Shown piece after piece: positions 7,597 through 15,814 of a stretch of DNA of 64,000 bases. The position numbers and the translations under genes are program-made. How positions within the stretch are numbered: position 1 is the first letter of the stretch; each line of letters starts with the position of its first letter. Below the pieces are notes generated by a model. It had not been told where the DNA came from. It saw nothing but the letters and a program-made list of their open reading frames with translations, and did no database searches. The DNA comes from Bhargavaea changchunensis (GTDB taxonomy: Bacteria > Bacillota > Bacilli > Bacillales_A > Planococcaceae): assembly GCF_042665595.1 (NCBI RefSeq), contig NZ_JBHTCT010000034.1:62001-126000 (forward strand), read 5' to 3'.

Positions 7597-8136
7597 TTAT
7601 TTACCTGTCTTACCTTCTTTGCGGCGGACATGTTCGCCTTCGTAGCGGATCCCTTTGCCTTTGTATGGCTCAGGCGGACGTACGGCACGGATGTTGGAAG
7701 CGAGCGCACCGACGTGCTCTTTGTTGTAACCGCGGACGATGACTTTCGTGTTCGAAGGAACTTCGATTTCCACGCCTTCTTCAGGTGTGAACTCGACCGG
7801 GTGGGAGTAACCGACGTTCAGGACAAGCTTGTTGCCCTGTTTTTGCGCACGGTAACCGACACCAACGAGCTCAAGGGACTTTTCGAAGCCTTTCGAGACG
7901 CCTTCGACCATGTTGTTCAGGAGCGAACGGGTCGTTCCGTGGATCGCGCGGTGTTCTTTGTTGTCGGACGGGCGTGTCAGGGTGATGACGTTGCCGTCCT
8001 GGTTGATCGTGATGTCACTGCTCAGTTTGCGAGTGAGTTCGCCTTTCGGGCCTTTGACCGTGACCGTGTTGTCATCCGCAAGGGTGACTGTCACGCTTTC
8101 AGGCACTTCGATCAGCTTATTGCCAATACGGGACAT
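7597..8136 (-). CDS. rplF: 50S ribosomal protein L6
   Basis: L6 lies near the sarcin-ricin loop and the factor-binding site of the large subunit. The 179 residues start MSRIGNKLIEVPESVTVTLA, contain the two similar L6 folds and end with the family signature PEPYKGKGIRYEGEHVRRKEGKTGK. Spacing is 30 nt from rpsH and 31 nt to rplR. An SD GGAGGTG precedes the ATG. Confidence 0.98.
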   Translation of the reverse strand: MSRIGNKLIEVPESVTVTLADDNTVTVKGPKGELTRKLSSDITINQDGNVITLTRPSDNKEHRAIHGTTRSLLNNMVEGVSKGFEKSLELVGVGYRAQKQGNKLVLNVGYSHPVEFTPEEGVEIEVPSNTKVIVRGYNKEHVGALASNIRAVRPPEPYKGKGIRYEGEHVRRKEGKTGK

Positions 8137-8166
8137 GTGTGTGCACCTCCATTCGTTTGTAGCAGA

Positions 8167-8565
8167 TTACCAGACGTATGCGACGACTTCGCCGCCGACT
8201 TTCTTCGCACGAGCTTCTTTGTCAGTGATGACGCCGTGAGAAGTAGAGACGAGGGCGATGCCCAGGCCGTTCAGGACTTTAGGGATTTCATTTGTCTTTG
8301 CGTAGACGCGCAGACCCGGCTTCGAAATACGTTTCAGGCCCGTGATAACACGTTCGTTGTCCTGACCGTACTTAAGGAAGATCCGGATGATCCCCTGCTT
8401 ATCATCTTCGATATATTCAACATCGCGGACAAATCCTTCGCGTTTCAGGATTTCGGCGATCTCTTTTTTCATGTTGGAAGCAGGAACTTCCAGCTTTTCA
8501 TGGCGTACCATGTTGGCGTTACGGATACGCGTAAGCATATCTGCGATCGGATCACTCATAGTCAT
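8167..8565 (-). CDS. rpsH: 30S ribosomal protein S8
   Basis: S8 is a primary binder of 16S rRNA helix 21; in some bacteria it also represses the spc operon. The 132 residues start MTMSDPIADMLTRIRNANMV, matching Bacillus S8 in start and length, and end STSHGVITDKEARAKKVGGE plus a VVAYVW tail. AGGAGG is 9 nt before the ATG at 8565. The next ATG, two codons in, would be too far from the SD. Confidence 0.98.
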   Translation of the reverse strand: MTMSDPIADMLTRIRNANMVRHEKLEVPASNMKKEIAEILKREGFVRDVEYIEDDKQGIIRIFLKYGQDNERVITGLKRISKPGLRVYAKTNEIPKVLNGLGIALVSTSHGVITDKEARAKKVGGEVVAYVW

Positions 8566-8595
8566 TGTGTTGTACCTCCTTCCCAGGTATAGGGA

Positions 8596-8781
8596 TTACC
8601 AGCTGGCCTTCTTGACGCCAGGCAGTTGCCCTTTGTATGCAAGTTCACGGAAACAAATACGGCAAAGCTTAAATTTACGGTACACGGAGTGAGGACGTCC
8701 GCAACGCTCGCAGCGTGTGTATTCCTGCACTTTGTGTTTCGGTGTGCGCTTTTGTTTCGCGATCATCGATTTCTTAGCCAC
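8596..8781 (-). CDS. rpsN: 30S ribosomal protein S14, zinc-binding type Z
   Basis: S14 completes the head of the small subunit late in assembly. This is the short 61-residue form with an intact zinc ribbon: Cys24, Cys27, Cys40 and Cys43 (CERC and CRIC). The family ending ELAYKGQLPGVKKASW is present. Bacilli often carry a second, longer zinc-free S14 elsewhere; none is in this window. It lies between rplE (19 nt) and rpsH (30 nt). Confidence 0.98.
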   Translation of the reverse strand: MAKKSMIAKQKRTPKHKVQEYTRCERCGRPHSVYRKFKLCRICFRELAYKGQLPGVKKASW

Positions 8782-8800
8782 AATTTCGCCTCCCTTTCGT

Positions 8801-9340
8801 TTACTTTTGGAATGGCATGCCGAGCTGCGTCAGGAGCTCACGGGCTTCTTCGTCCGTGTTAGCAGTCGTGACGATGACGATGTCCATGCCACGGACTTTG
8901 GATACTTTATCGTAATCGATTTCCGGGAAGATCAGCTGTTCTTTGACGCCGAGCGTGTAGTTGCCGCGGCCGTCAAACGCGTTCTTCGATACACCGCGGA
9001 AGTCGCGGACACGCGGAAGCGCGATGGAAACCAGCTTGTCGAGGAAATCATACATGCGGTCACCGCGGAGCGTTACTTTCGTACCGATCGGCATTCCTTC
9101 ACGGAGGCGGAAGCCGGCGATCGATTTCTTTGCTTTCGTGATGACCGGTTTTTGGCCGGAGATGATTTCAAGGTCTTCTACAGCAGCGTCGAGGGACTTG
9201 CTGTTCTGGACAGCGTCGCCGACACCCATGTTGATGACGATCTTTTCAACTTTCGGCACTTGCATAACCGAACTGTATTCAAACTTGCTCATGAGAGCAG
9301 GTGTGATGTCTGTGCTAAATTTCTCTTTTAGGCGGTTCAT
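8801..9340 (-). CDS. rplE: 50S ribosomal protein L5
   Basis: L5 binds 5S rRNA and contacts P-site tRNA from the central protuberance. The 179 residues contain the family motifs VEKIVINMGVGDAVQNSK, SGQKPVITKAKKSIAGF and LRGDRMYDFLDKLVSIALPR. Length equals the Bacillus protein. It is 27 nt after rplX and its SD is AGGAGGTACTCC upstream of ATG 9340. Confidence 0.98.
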   Translation of the reverse strand: MNRLKEKFSTDITPALMSKFEYSSVMQVPKVEKIVINMGVGDAVQNSKSLDAAVEDLEIISGQKPVITKAKKSIAGFRLREGMPIGTKVTLRGDRMYDFLDKLVSIALPRVRDFRGVSKNAFDGRGNYTLGVKEQLIFPEIDYDKVSKVRGMDIVIVTTANTDEEARELLTQLGMPFQK

Positions 9341-9367
9341 CAGGAGTACCTCCTTCCTCTATGTCGC

Positions 9368-9703
9368 TTATTTCTTGTATGGATCAGCAATGATCTCGCC
9401 GGATTTCTTGGAAACGCGGACTGTGACCATCTTGCCGTCTTGTTCTTCTTCTTTATAGCCGATACGAGTCGGTTCGCCCGATTTCGGATCAAGCAGCATT
9501 ACGTTGGAAACGTGGATTGGAGCTTCTTTGCTCACGATGCCGCCCTGAGGACTTTCCTGGTTCGGCTTCGTGTGCTTCTTGATGATGTTGACACCTTCCA
9601 CGATGACACGGTCTTTCTTAGGGAATGCAGCAAGGATGACGCCGGTTTTCCCTTTGTCTTTTCCTGTGATCACCTGGACTTTATCACCTTTTTTAACGTG
9701 CAT
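9368..9703 (-). CDS. rplX: 50S ribosomal protein L24
   Basis: L24 starts large-subunit assembly by binding the 5' end of 23S rRNA. The product is 111 residues, starts MHVKKGDKVQVITGKDKGKT and carries the KOW motif in its first 30 residues. The segment VEGVNIIKKHTKPNQESPQG and the tail VRVSKKSGEIIADPYKK are typical. The gene is 36 nt after rplN with AGGAGG before the start. Confidence 0.98.
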   Translation of the reverse strand: MHVKKGDKVQVITGKDKGKTGVILAAFPKKDRVIVEGVNIIKKHTKPNQESPQGGIVSKEAPIHVSNVMLLDPKSGEPTRIGYKEEEQDGKMVTVRVSKKSGEIIADPYKK

Positions 9704-9739
9704 TCTCTTGCACCTCCTTGGTTGGCACTACCCTATGGA

Positions 9740-10108
9740 TTAAAGAACTTCCGGAGCGAGGGAAATGATTTTCATGAAGTTGTTGTCGCGCAGCTCACGT
9801 GCGACTGGTCCGAAGATCCGCGTACCGCGCGGGCCTTTGTCATCACGGATGATGACGCATGCGTTCTCGTCGAACTTGATGTACGTACCGTCTTTGCGGC
9901 GGACACCGCTCTTCGTGCGGACTACAACCGCCTTGACGACGTCACCTTTCTTAACAACGCCACCTGGTGTTGCTTTCTTGACGGTGCAAACGACGATGTC
10001 GCCGATGTTCGCTGTCTTACGGCCGGAACCGCCGAGCACTTTGATCGTGAGGACTTCACGCGCGCCGGAGTTGTCAGCGACTTTCATACGACTCTCTTGT
10101 TGGATCAT
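9740..10108 (-). CDS. rplN: 50S ribosomal protein L14
   Basis: L14 lies at the subunit interface and is the binding site of the silencing factor RsfS. The 122-residue protein starts MIQQESRMKVADNSGAREVL and ends GPVARELRDNNFMKIISLAPEVL, identical in layout to Bacillus L14. It follows rpsQ by 31 nt. The SD GGAGGTACC stands just before the ATG. Confidence 0.98.
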   Translation of the reverse strand: MIQQESRMKVADNSGAREVLTIKVLGGSGRKTANIGDIVVCTVKKATPGGVVKKGDVVKAVVVRTKSGVRRKDGTYIKFDENACVIIRDDKGPRGTRIFGPVARELRDNNFMKIISLAPEVL

Positions 10109-10139
10109 TGAGGGTACCTCCTCTCAAGTTAAATTCCGA

Positions 10140-10403
10140 TCAGATGATAACCGCTTTTTCAACGACCTCTACAAGGCGGAAACGCTTCGTAGCGGAAAGC
10201 GGGCGAGTTTCCATGATGCGGACGATGTCGCCTGTTTTTGCAACATTGTTTTCATCATGAGCTTTATATTTCTTCGAGTATTTTACACGTTTGCCGATGA
10301 CCGGGTGCTTCTTGTAAGTCTCGACAACAACCGTGATCGTCTTATCCATTTTGTCGGAAACGACGCGGCCTGTGTAAACTTTGCGTTGGTTACGCTCAGA
10401 CAT
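10140..10403 (-). CDS. rpsQ: 30S ribosomal protein S17
   Basis: S17 is a primary 16S rRNA binder with an OB-fold. The 87 residues include the starting MSERNQRKVYTGRVVSDKMD, the loop KKHPVIGKRVKYSKKYKAHDE and the ending KRFRLVEVVEKAVII. The gene is 18 nt after rpmC. AGGAGG lies just upstream of the ATG at 10403. Confidence 0.98.
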   Translation of the reverse strand: MSERNQRKVYTGRVVSDKMDKTITVVVETYKKHPVIGKRVKYSKKYKAHDENNVAKTGDIVRIMETRPLSATKRFRLVEVVEKAVII

Positions 10404-10421
10404 GCTTGCAGCCTCCTTTTA

Positions 10422-10622
10422 TCAGTTGTTGGCGCTGAGTTCGCGTTGGCGAATGACTGTCTTCATGCGCGCGATCGACTTGCGCACCTCACGAATGCGA
10501 GCTGTGTTTTCGAGTTGGCCGGTAGCAAGCTGGAAACGCAGGTTGAAGAGCTCTTCTTTCAGCGACTTCACTTTTTGTTCGATTTCAGCAGTGGTCAATT
10601 CACGGATATCATTAGCCTTCAT
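10422..10622 (-). CDS. rpmC: 50S ribosomal protein L29
   Basis: L29 lies by the peptide exit tunnel, near trigger factor and SRP docking sites. The 66 residues form a two-helix hairpin: MKANDIRELTTAEIEQKVKS, then LFNLRFQLATGQLENTARIR, ending RQRELSANN. I take the ATG at 10622, which overlaps the end of rplP by 11 nt; a GGTGGTG inside the rplP tail is its SD. Upstream in-frame GTG and TTG codons lack a better SD. Confidence 0.96.
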   Translation of the reverse strand: MKANDIRELTTAEIEQKVKSLKEELFNLRFQLATGQLENTARIREVRKSIARMKTVIRQRELSANN

Positions 10623-11046
10623 TCGATTCACCACCAATTTCTTCGCGTTTTACAAACTTGCTCTTAACCGGCAGTTTGTGCGATGCGAGACGCAGCGCTT
10701 CACGGGCAACCTCTTCAGGAACGCCTGCGATTTCAAACAAGACACGGCCTGGCTTCACGACAGCCACCCATCCTTCAACGGCACCTTTACCGGAACCCAT
10801 CCGGACTTCAAGAGGCTTTTTCGTATATGGCTTATGAGGGAAGATCTTGATCCAGACCTTACCGCCACGCTTCATGTAGCGTGTCATTGCGATACGGGCA
10901 GATTCGATCTGACGGTTGGTGATCCAGCCGGCTTCTGTAGCCTGGAGGCCGTACTCACCGAAATTAACTGTGCCGCCGCCTTTTGTTTCGCCGCGCATTT
11001 TGCCGCGGTGTACACGACGGTGCTTAACACGTTTAGGCATCAACAT
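10612..11046 (-). CDS. rplP: 50S ribosomal protein L16
   Basis: L16 organises the A-site region of the large subunit and is needed for late assembly. The 144 residues begin MLMPKRVKHRRVHRGKMRGE and include KVWIKIFPHKPYTKKPLEVRMGSGKG, both conserved. The start ATG is 9 nt after GGAGG. The stop overlaps rpmC by 11 nt and the gene starts 2 nt after rpsC, so translation of these three is probably coupled. Confidence 0.98.
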   Translation of the reverse strand: MLMPKRVKHRRVHRGKMRGETKGGGTVNFGEYGLQATEAGWITNRQIESARIAMTRYMKRGGKVWIKIFPHKPYTKKPLEVRMGSGKGAVEGWVAVVKPGRVLFEIAGVPEEVAREALRLASHKLPVKSKFVKREEIGGESNEG

Positions 11047-11048
11047 GA

Positions 11049-11705
11049 TCAGTTGCCTCCTTCCTCGGATTTCTTCTTCTCAGGAAGGACTTCACCGCGG
11101 TAGATCCATACTTTTACGCCGAGTTTGCCGTATGTTGTATCGGCTTCCGCATGAGCGTAGTCGATGTCGGCACGGAGTGTATGGAGCGGTACAGTACCTT
11201 CGCTGTAGTGTTCGGCACGGGCGATGTCGGCGCCGCCGAGGCGTCCCGATACCATTGTGCGGATCCCTTTAGCGCCTGCACGCATTGTGCGTTGGATCGC
11301 TTGTTTCTGGGCACGGCGGAACGATGCACGCTGTTCAAGCTGGCGGGCGATGTTTTCTGCGACAAGTTTCGCATCAAGATCTGCACGCTTCACTTCAACG
11401 ATGTTGATGTGCACACGCTTGCCTGTAATTGCGTTGAGTTCTTTGCGGAGCGCTTCAACTTCAGAACCGCCCTTCCCGATTACCATGCCGGGCTTCGCTG
11501 TATGGATCGTGATGTTTACACGGTTCGCAGCACGCTCGATCTCGACCTGGGACAGGGAAGCGTCTTTCAGGCGCTCATCGATGAACTCGCGAATCTTAAG
11601 GTCTTCATGGAGAAGAGTTGCATAGTCTTTTTCTGCATACCATTTCGACTCCCAGTCACGGATGACTCCGAGTCGCATACCATTTGGATGTACTTTTTGA
11701 CCCAC
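11049..11705 (-). CDS. rpsC: 30S ribosomal protein S3
   Basis: S3 helps form the mRNA entry channel and its helicase activity. The 218-residue protein has an N-terminal KH domain with the GKGG loop (MVIGKGGSEVEALRKEL) and the C-terminal motif GRLGGADIARAEHYSEGTVP. The start is GTG at 11705 (reads MGQKVHPNGMRLG), 3 nt after rplV, with an SD GGAGGG inside the rplV end region. The acidic and lysine-rich tail PEKKKSEEGGN varies in the family. Confidence 0.98.
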   Translation of the reverse strand: MGQKVHPNGMRLGVIRDWESKWYAEKDYATLLHEDLKIREFIDERLKDASLSQVEIERAANRVNITIHTAKPGMVIGKGGSEVEALRKELNAITGKRVHINIVEVKRADLDAKLVAENIARQLEQRASFRRAQKQAIQRTMRAGAKGIRTMVSGRLGGADIARAEHYSEGTVPLHTLRADIDYAHAEADTTYGKLGVKVWIYRGEVLPEKKKSEEGGN

Positions 11706-11708
11706 GAA

Positions 11709-12053
11709 TTATCCCTCCTTCTTCTCGGATACCACTACTGTGATGTGGCTAGTACGTTTGTTGATTGCAGTTGCACGGCCTTGTGCACGTGGGCGGAAAC
11801 GCTTGAGCGTCGGGCCTTCGTCTACGAATACTTCGCTGACAACGAGGTTGTTGACATCCAAGTCGTAGTTGTGCTCTGCGTTGGCAATTGCGGATTTCAA
11901 TACTTTCTCGACAACCGGCGATGCGGCTTTCGGTGTAAGTCGCAGGATTGCGACCGCTTCACCCACTTGCTTGCCCCGGATCAGGTCGACGACCAAACGG
12001 ACTTTGCGAGGAGCAATCCGGATTGTGCGGGCTACGGCTTTTGCTTGTTGCAT
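11709..12053 (-). CDS. rplV: 50S ribosomal protein L22
   Basis: L22 lines the peptide exit tunnel with an extended beta-hairpin, and changes there can give macrolide resistance. The 114 residues start MQQAKAVARTIRIAPRKVRL and include the hairpin tip segment DEGPTLKRFRPRAQGRATAI without visible insertion or deletion. It is 19 nt after rpsS with AGGAGGTAC before the ATG. Confidence 0.98.
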   Translation of the reverse strand: MQQAKAVARTIRIAPRKVRLVVDLIRGKQVGEAVAILRLTPKAASPVVEKVLKSAIANAEHNYDLDVNNLVVSEVFVDEGPTLKRFRPRAQGRATAINKRTSHITVVVSEKKEG

Positions 12054-12072
12054 CAGGAGTACCTCCTCTCAA

Positions 12073-12351
12073 TTAGCGTTTCGTTTTCTTATCGTCGGCT
12101 CCATGACCGCGGTAAGTGCGTGTAGGTGCAAATTCACCCAGTTTGTGGCCGACCATGTCTTCCGTTACGTAAACCGGTACATGTTTGCGTCCGTCGTAGA
12201 CAGCAATTGTGTTTCCGACGAAGTTCGGGAAGATTGTAGAGCGGCGGGACCATGTTTTAATGACCTGCTTCTTCTCGTTTTCGTTCTGTGTTTCGACCTT
12301 TTTCATGAGATGATCATCCACAAAAGGTCCTTTTTTCAAGCTGCGACCCAT
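12073..12351 (-). CDS. rpsS: 30S ribosomal protein S19
   Basis: S19 binds with S13 in the head of the small subunit. The 92 residues start MGRSLKKGPFVDDHLMKKVE and end GEFAPTRTYRGHGADDKKTKR, matching Bacillus S19 in length. The ATG at 12351 follows GGAGGTACCAAA. An upstream in-frame ATG at 12387 (MGRRAITEGGTK) is rejected because the family starts at MGRSLKKG. Confidence 0.98.
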   Translation of the reverse strand: MGRSLKKGPFVDDHLMKKVETQNENEKKQVIKTWSRRSTIFPNFVGNTIAVYDGRKHVPVYVTEDMVGHKLGEFAPTRTYRGHGADDKKTKR

Positions 12352-12411
12352 TTTGGTACCTCCCTCCGTGATTGCCCGGCGGCCCACCCCGTGAACCGCT
12401 GAGAAACCACA

Positions 12412-13242
12412 TTATTTTTTGCGGCGACGAATGATGTAGTCGTCCGATTTGTTTTTCTTCTTGCGGGTTTTGAGACCAAGTGCCGGTTTGCCCCAAGGTG
12501 TAACTGGAGATGGGCGTCCGATTGGCGCGCGGCCTTCACCACCACCGTGCGGGTGATCGTTCGGGTTCATGACGGAACCGCGTACTGTCGGGCGCTTGCC
12601 CATCCAGCGGGAACGTCCTGCTTTACCGATGTTGATCAGTTCGTGCTGCTCGTTGCCGACTTGGCCGATTGTCGCGCGGCATGTGCCGAGGATCATGCGG
12701 ACTTCGCCGGACTGCAGACGGACGATGACGTATTTGCCTTCTTTACCGAGAACCTGAGCGGATGTACCCGCGGAACGGACAAGCTGTCCGCCTTTGCCAG
12801 GCTTCAGTTCGATGTTGTGGATCGTTGCACCCATCGGAATGTTTTCGAGCGGGAGTGCGTTCCCCACTTTGATGTCTGCTTCAGGACCGGACATGATTTC
12901 CATGCCGACCTTGAGGCCTTTAGGAGCGAGGATGTAACGCTTTTCCCCGTCCACGTAGTTGATCAGTGCGATGTTCGCAGAACGGTTCGGATCGTATTCG
13001 ATCGTAGCAACGCGTCCCGGAATGCCATCTTTCCGGCGTTGGAAGTCGATGACACGGTATTGGCGCTTGTGTCCGCCGCCTTGGTGACGGACAGTCGTAC
13101 GGCCCTGGTTGTTACGGCCGCCCTTGCGGTGTTTAGGCGCGAGGAGCGATTTTTCCGGCTTGTCAGTTGTGATCTCTGCGAAGTCGGAAGCCGTCATGTT
13201 GCGTCGGCCGTTGGAAGTCGGTTTGTACTTCTTGATCGCCAT
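12412..13242 (-). CDS. rplB: 50S ribosomal protein L2
   Basis: L2 is needed for peptidyl transfer and subunit joining. The 276 residues begin MAIKKYKPTSNGRRNMTASD and contain the SH3-like domain and the C-terminal NPNDHPHGGGEGRAPIGRPSP motif with the conserved histidine near the peptidyl transferase centre. Length fits the family. It lies 41 nt after rplW and 60 nt before rpsS, with AGGAGGG at the start. Confidence 0.98.
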   Translation of the reverse strand: MAIKKYKPTSNGRRNMTASDFAEITTDKPEKSLLAPKHRKGGRNNQGRTTVRHQGGGHKRQYRVIDFQRRKDGIPGRVATIEYDPNRSANIALINYVDGEKRYILAPKGLKVGMEIMSGPEADIKVGNALPLENIPMGATIHNIELKPGKGGQLVRSAGTSAQVLGKEGKYVIVRLQSGEVRMILGTCRATIGQVGNEQHELINIGKAGRSRWMGKRPTVRGSVMNPNDHPHGGGEGRAPIGRPSPVTPWGKPALGLKTRKKKNKSDDYIIRRRKK

Positions 13243-13283
13243 TGTTTTCCCTCCTCTTGTTTTATGGGTTCAGAGCGTAAGTC

Positions 13284-13568
13284 TTACGCTTCGAAAAGTT
13301 CGATGTCTTTGGAGTCAGCCGTCAGTTTGACGATGGCTTTGCGGCGTTTGTTCGTGTATCCGCCGAAACGGCCCATACGCTTGAACTTGCCTTTGACGTT
13401 CATGATGTTGACTTTCTCGACCTTGACACCGAAGACTTCTTCGACGGCCTGTTTGACCTGTGTCTTGTTGGCGCGGACGTCTACATCGAACGTGTACTTC
13501 TTGTCTTCCATCGCTTGTGCAGAACGCTCGGTAATGACCGGACGCTTCAATACATCACGTGCATCCAT
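13284..13568 (-). CDS. rplW: 50S ribosomal protein L23
   Basis: L23 sits at the tunnel exit and is the docking point for trigger factor and SRP. The 94 residues start MDARDVLKRPVITERSAQAM and include YTFDVDVRANKTQVKQAVEE and the rRNA-contacting KRMGRFGGYTNKRRKAIVKL. Its ATG overlaps the rplD stop by one base, so the two are likely translated together. Confidence 0.98.
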   Translation of the reverse strand: MDARDVLKRPVITERSAQAMEDKKYTFDVDVRANKTQVKQAVEEVFGVKVEKVNIMNVKGKFKRMGRFGGYTNKRRKAIVKLTADSKDIELFEA

Positions 13569-14191
13569 TAACCAAGCACCTCCTGTACTTTTTCGACCGC
13601 GGATTTTGTCATGACGAGCTTGTCATGGCCTACCAGGTCGAGGACGTTGATGCCGTTTGCGGAGACGACTGTGACGCCCGGGATGTTGCGTGCGGACAGT
13701 GCCACGTTTTCATCGAGCTCTGCAGTGACGAACAATGCTTTCTTGTCGACGGAAAGATCTTTCAGGACCTGAACGAATGCTTTCGTCTTTGGTGCGTCGA
13801 AAGTGAGTGCGTCGAGTACGACGAGGCTTTCTTCGCGAACTTTCGCAGAAAGTGCCGAACGGAGTGCGAGACGGCGGACTTTCCTAGGCATTTTGTAGCT
13901 GTAGCTGCGTGGAACCGGACCGAATACGGTACCGCCACCGCGCCATTGCGGGGAACGGGTGGAGCCTTGACGTGCACGGCCTGTGCCTTTTTGGCGCCAT
14001 GGTTTGCGGCCTCCGCCTGCTACTTCTCCGCGCTGCTTCGTTTTGTGGTTACCCTGGCGCAGCGATGCGCGCTGGGAGATGATCGCTTCAAAAAGAACGG
14101 CTTCGTTCGGCTCGATTCCGAATACGGATTCGCTGAGTTCTACTTCGCCTACAGAAGCGCCAGTTTGATTAAGTACGGATACTTTTGGCAT
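13568..14191 (-). CDS. rplD: 50S ribosomal protein L4
   Basis: L4 is an early assembly protein with a loop in the exit tunnel; in several bacteria it also represses the S10 operon by acting on the leader. The 207 residues start MPKVSVLNQTGASVGEVELS. The tunnel loop GGGRKPWRQKGTGRARQGSTR, conserved in this family, shows no resistance-type deletion. It overlaps rplW by one base and follows rplC by 18 nt. Confidence 0.98.
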   Translation of the reverse strand: MPKVSVLNQTGASVGEVELSESVFGIEPNEAVLFEAIISQRASLRQGNHKTKQRGEVAGGGRKPWRQKGTGRARQGSTRSPQWRGGGTVFGPVPRSYSYKMPRKVRRLALRSALSAKVREESLVVLDALTFDAPKTKAFVQVLKDLSVDKKALFVTAELDENVALSARNIPGVTVVSANGINVLDLVGHDKLVMTKSAVEKVQEVLG

Positions 14192-14209
14192 TGTGTTGTC
14201 CTCCTTTCC

Positions 14210-14836
14210 TTATTTCTTGAGGGATGCGCGTACTTTTACGAGCGACTTGCGTGCGCCCGGCACATTCCCTTTGACGAGGAGCAGGTTGCGCTCTGTGTCA
14301 ACTTTTACAATTTCGAGGTTTTGGATCGTTACGGTGTCGCTGCCCATGCGGCCTGGGGACTTCATGCCCTTGAAGACGCGTGCCGGGTCAACCGGACCGA
14401 GCGAACCAGGTGCGCGGTGGAAGTGGGAACCGTGGCTCATCGGTCCGCGGGAGTGCCCGTGGCGCTTGATGACACCTTGGAATCCTTTACCTTTTGTTAC
14501 ACCTGTAATATCGACGAAATCGCCAGCTGCGAAAATTTCTACGTTGACTTCCTGACCAACTTCATAATCGGCCGTGTCCTCTCCGCGGAATTCGCGAACG
14601 AAGCGCTTAGGCGCAGTTTCTGCTTTTGCTGCATGGCCTTTTTCCGGTTTGTTCGCGAGCTTTTCGCGCTTGTCTTCGAAGCCGAGCTGGACTGCTGCGT
14701 AGCCGTCCGTTTCTGCTGTCTTCTTTTGAAGGACAACGTTTGGTGCCGCTTCGATGACAGTTACCGGGATGAGATCGCCGTTTTCAGCGAAGACTTGCGT
14801 CATGCCGATCTTTCTACCCAAGATTCCTTTGGTCAT
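14210..14836 (-). CDS. rplC: 50S ribosomal protein L3
   Basis: L3 is one of the first proteins to bind 23S rRNA and reaches toward the peptidyl transferase centre. The 208 residues start MTKGILGRKIGMTQVFAENG. The central extension KGFQGVIKRHGHSRGPMSHG and the GRMG motif (PGRMGSDTVTIQN) are conserved. It lies 44 nt after rpsJ with AGGAGGTGTG before the ATG. Confidence 0.98.
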   Translation of the reverse strand: MTKGILGRKIGMTQVFAENGDLIPVTVIEAAPNVVLQKKTAETDGYAAVQLGFEDKREKLANKPEKGHAAKAETAPKRFVREFRGEDTADYEVGQEVNVEIFAAGDFVDITGVTKGKGFQGVIKRHGHSRGPMSHGSHFHRAPGSLGPVDPARVFKGMKSPGRMGSDTVTIQNLEIVKVDTERNLLLVKGNVPGARKSLVKVRASLKK

Positions 14837-14880
14837 TCGTCACACCTCCTGTAATCTGTGTGTTTTTATTTTTGTGTTGA

Positions 14881-15189
14881 TTAAAGTTTGATTTCGATGT
14901 CTACGCCGGATGGCAGATCAAGCTTCATGAGCGCATCAACCGTTTTTGGTGTCGGGTTGACGATGTCGATCAGACGCTTGTGTGTGCGCATCTCGAACTG
15001 TTCACGCGAGTCCTTGTATTTGTGGACCGCACGAAGAATCGTGTAAACCGAACGCTCTGTCGGAAGCGGGATCGGACCCGAAACACTTGCACCAGAACGT
15101 TTTGCCGTTTCAACAATCTTCTCAGCTGATTGATCGAGGATACGGTGGTCGTAAGCTTTCAAACGGATACGGATTTTTTGTTTTGCCAT
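14881..15189 (-). CDS. rpsJ: 30S ribosomal protein S10
   Basis: S10 is part of the head of the small subunit and, as NusE, joins NusB in antitermination complexes. The 102 residues run from MAKQKIRIRLKAYDHRILDQ to DLPSGVDIEIKL, the standard length. The ATG at 15189 follows GGAGGGAAAG; an upstream in-frame ATG at 15246 would add 19 non-family residues. It is the first gene of the S10-spc-alpha cluster, behind two promoters (15319-15410) and a leader of about 120 nt that can form a CACACC/GGTGTG stem (near 15239-15272). L4 control of that leader is possible but not shown. Confidence 0.98.
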   Translation of the reverse strand: MAKQKIRIRLKAYDHRILDQSAEKIVETAKRSGASVSGPIPLPTERSVYTILRAVHKYKDSREQFEMRTHKRLIDIVNPTPKTVDALMKLDLPSGVDIEIKL

Positions 15190-15318
15190 TACTTTCCCTC
15201 CCTTTCGCCTTTTTTCAAGACAATTCTCCACGGAAATCTCCTGCACACCGCCATGGCAAAGCGGCCGGGTGTGTCAGCAACCTCCCGCTTCATCGCAGTC
15301 AAATGACCAACATTCCGT

Positions 15319-15347
15319 ATTATACACAAAACGGAAGAGCCTCGCAA
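15319..15347 (-). promoter_or_regulatory. Main S10 operon promoter (P1)
   Basis: Minus-strand TTGCGA (15342-15347) and TATAAT (15319-15324) with an exact 17-nt spacer, about 120 nt before the rpsJ start. Sigma-A type. Confidence 0.8.
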
Positions 15348-15381
15348 GTACTACGCGCGAGATTCTTTGCTGGACCCTAGA

Positions 15382-15410
15382 ATTATATAACGGTTTGGCT
15401 CAGGATGCAA
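15382..15410 (-). promoter_or_regulatory. Second S10 operon promoter (P2)
   Basis: Minus-strand TTGCAT (15405-15410) and TATAAT (15382-15387), 17 nt apart and 63 nt upstream of P1. Tandem promoters suit a high-output ribosomal operon. Confidence 0.65.
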
Positions 15411-15532
15411 TCGGTAAGGAAAGAGTCGGAATATTAGGTTGCAGGAGAGTGGGGTTGTTATATGGAAGGAAGTCTTTGTGGTTTTCTGTCTGATAGGACA
15501 AGCTTCTTTTTTTCAATAAATCCTTGCGGATT

Positions 15533-15650
15533 TTGCTACGGCTCCTCGCTTACCGCGGGCGTTGCCTTAGCCTCCTCGAGCTGCGCTCTGCGGGGTCTTC
15601 GGCTAACGCTTTTCCCGCAGGTGTCTCGGACCCTCCGCTACAATCCGTTC
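15533..15650. repeat. Interspersed palindromic element in the yuiF-rpsJ gap
   Basis: The element is bounded by inexact inverted ends (TTGCTACGGCTCC and GGGTCC-CTCCGCTACAA) and holds a perfect 7-bp stem CTGCGGG (15588-15594) / CCCGCAG (15614-15620). From memory it resembles a repeat (CCCGCAGG...GTCTC...CCGCTACAA) scattered through many Bacillales genomes. One copy is in this window. The remaining parts of 15190-15814 show the S10 promoters and nothing else recognisable. Confidence 0.6.
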
Positions 15651-15780
15651 TATAGTGAGTTTTTCAAGAGCCCCCTTTCTTCCACCTTAATTTCAACGAC
15701 GGAATTTGTTCAATGTGCATTTGGAACAGAGCCTTTTCTATATAGAGGAAACATGCCCCCCGATGTTTTCAAGAATTACA

Positions 15781-15806
15781 AAAAGCTCCGGCAGCCCGGA
15801 GCTTTT
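15781..15806 (-). terminator. Terminator after the YuiF-type transporter gene
   Basis: AAAAGCTCCGG and CCGGAGCTTTT pair around a short loop, with T-runs on both sides. It begins 9 nt after the stop codon of the transporter gene. Confidence 0.85.
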
Positions 15807-15814
15807 CTTTTCCC

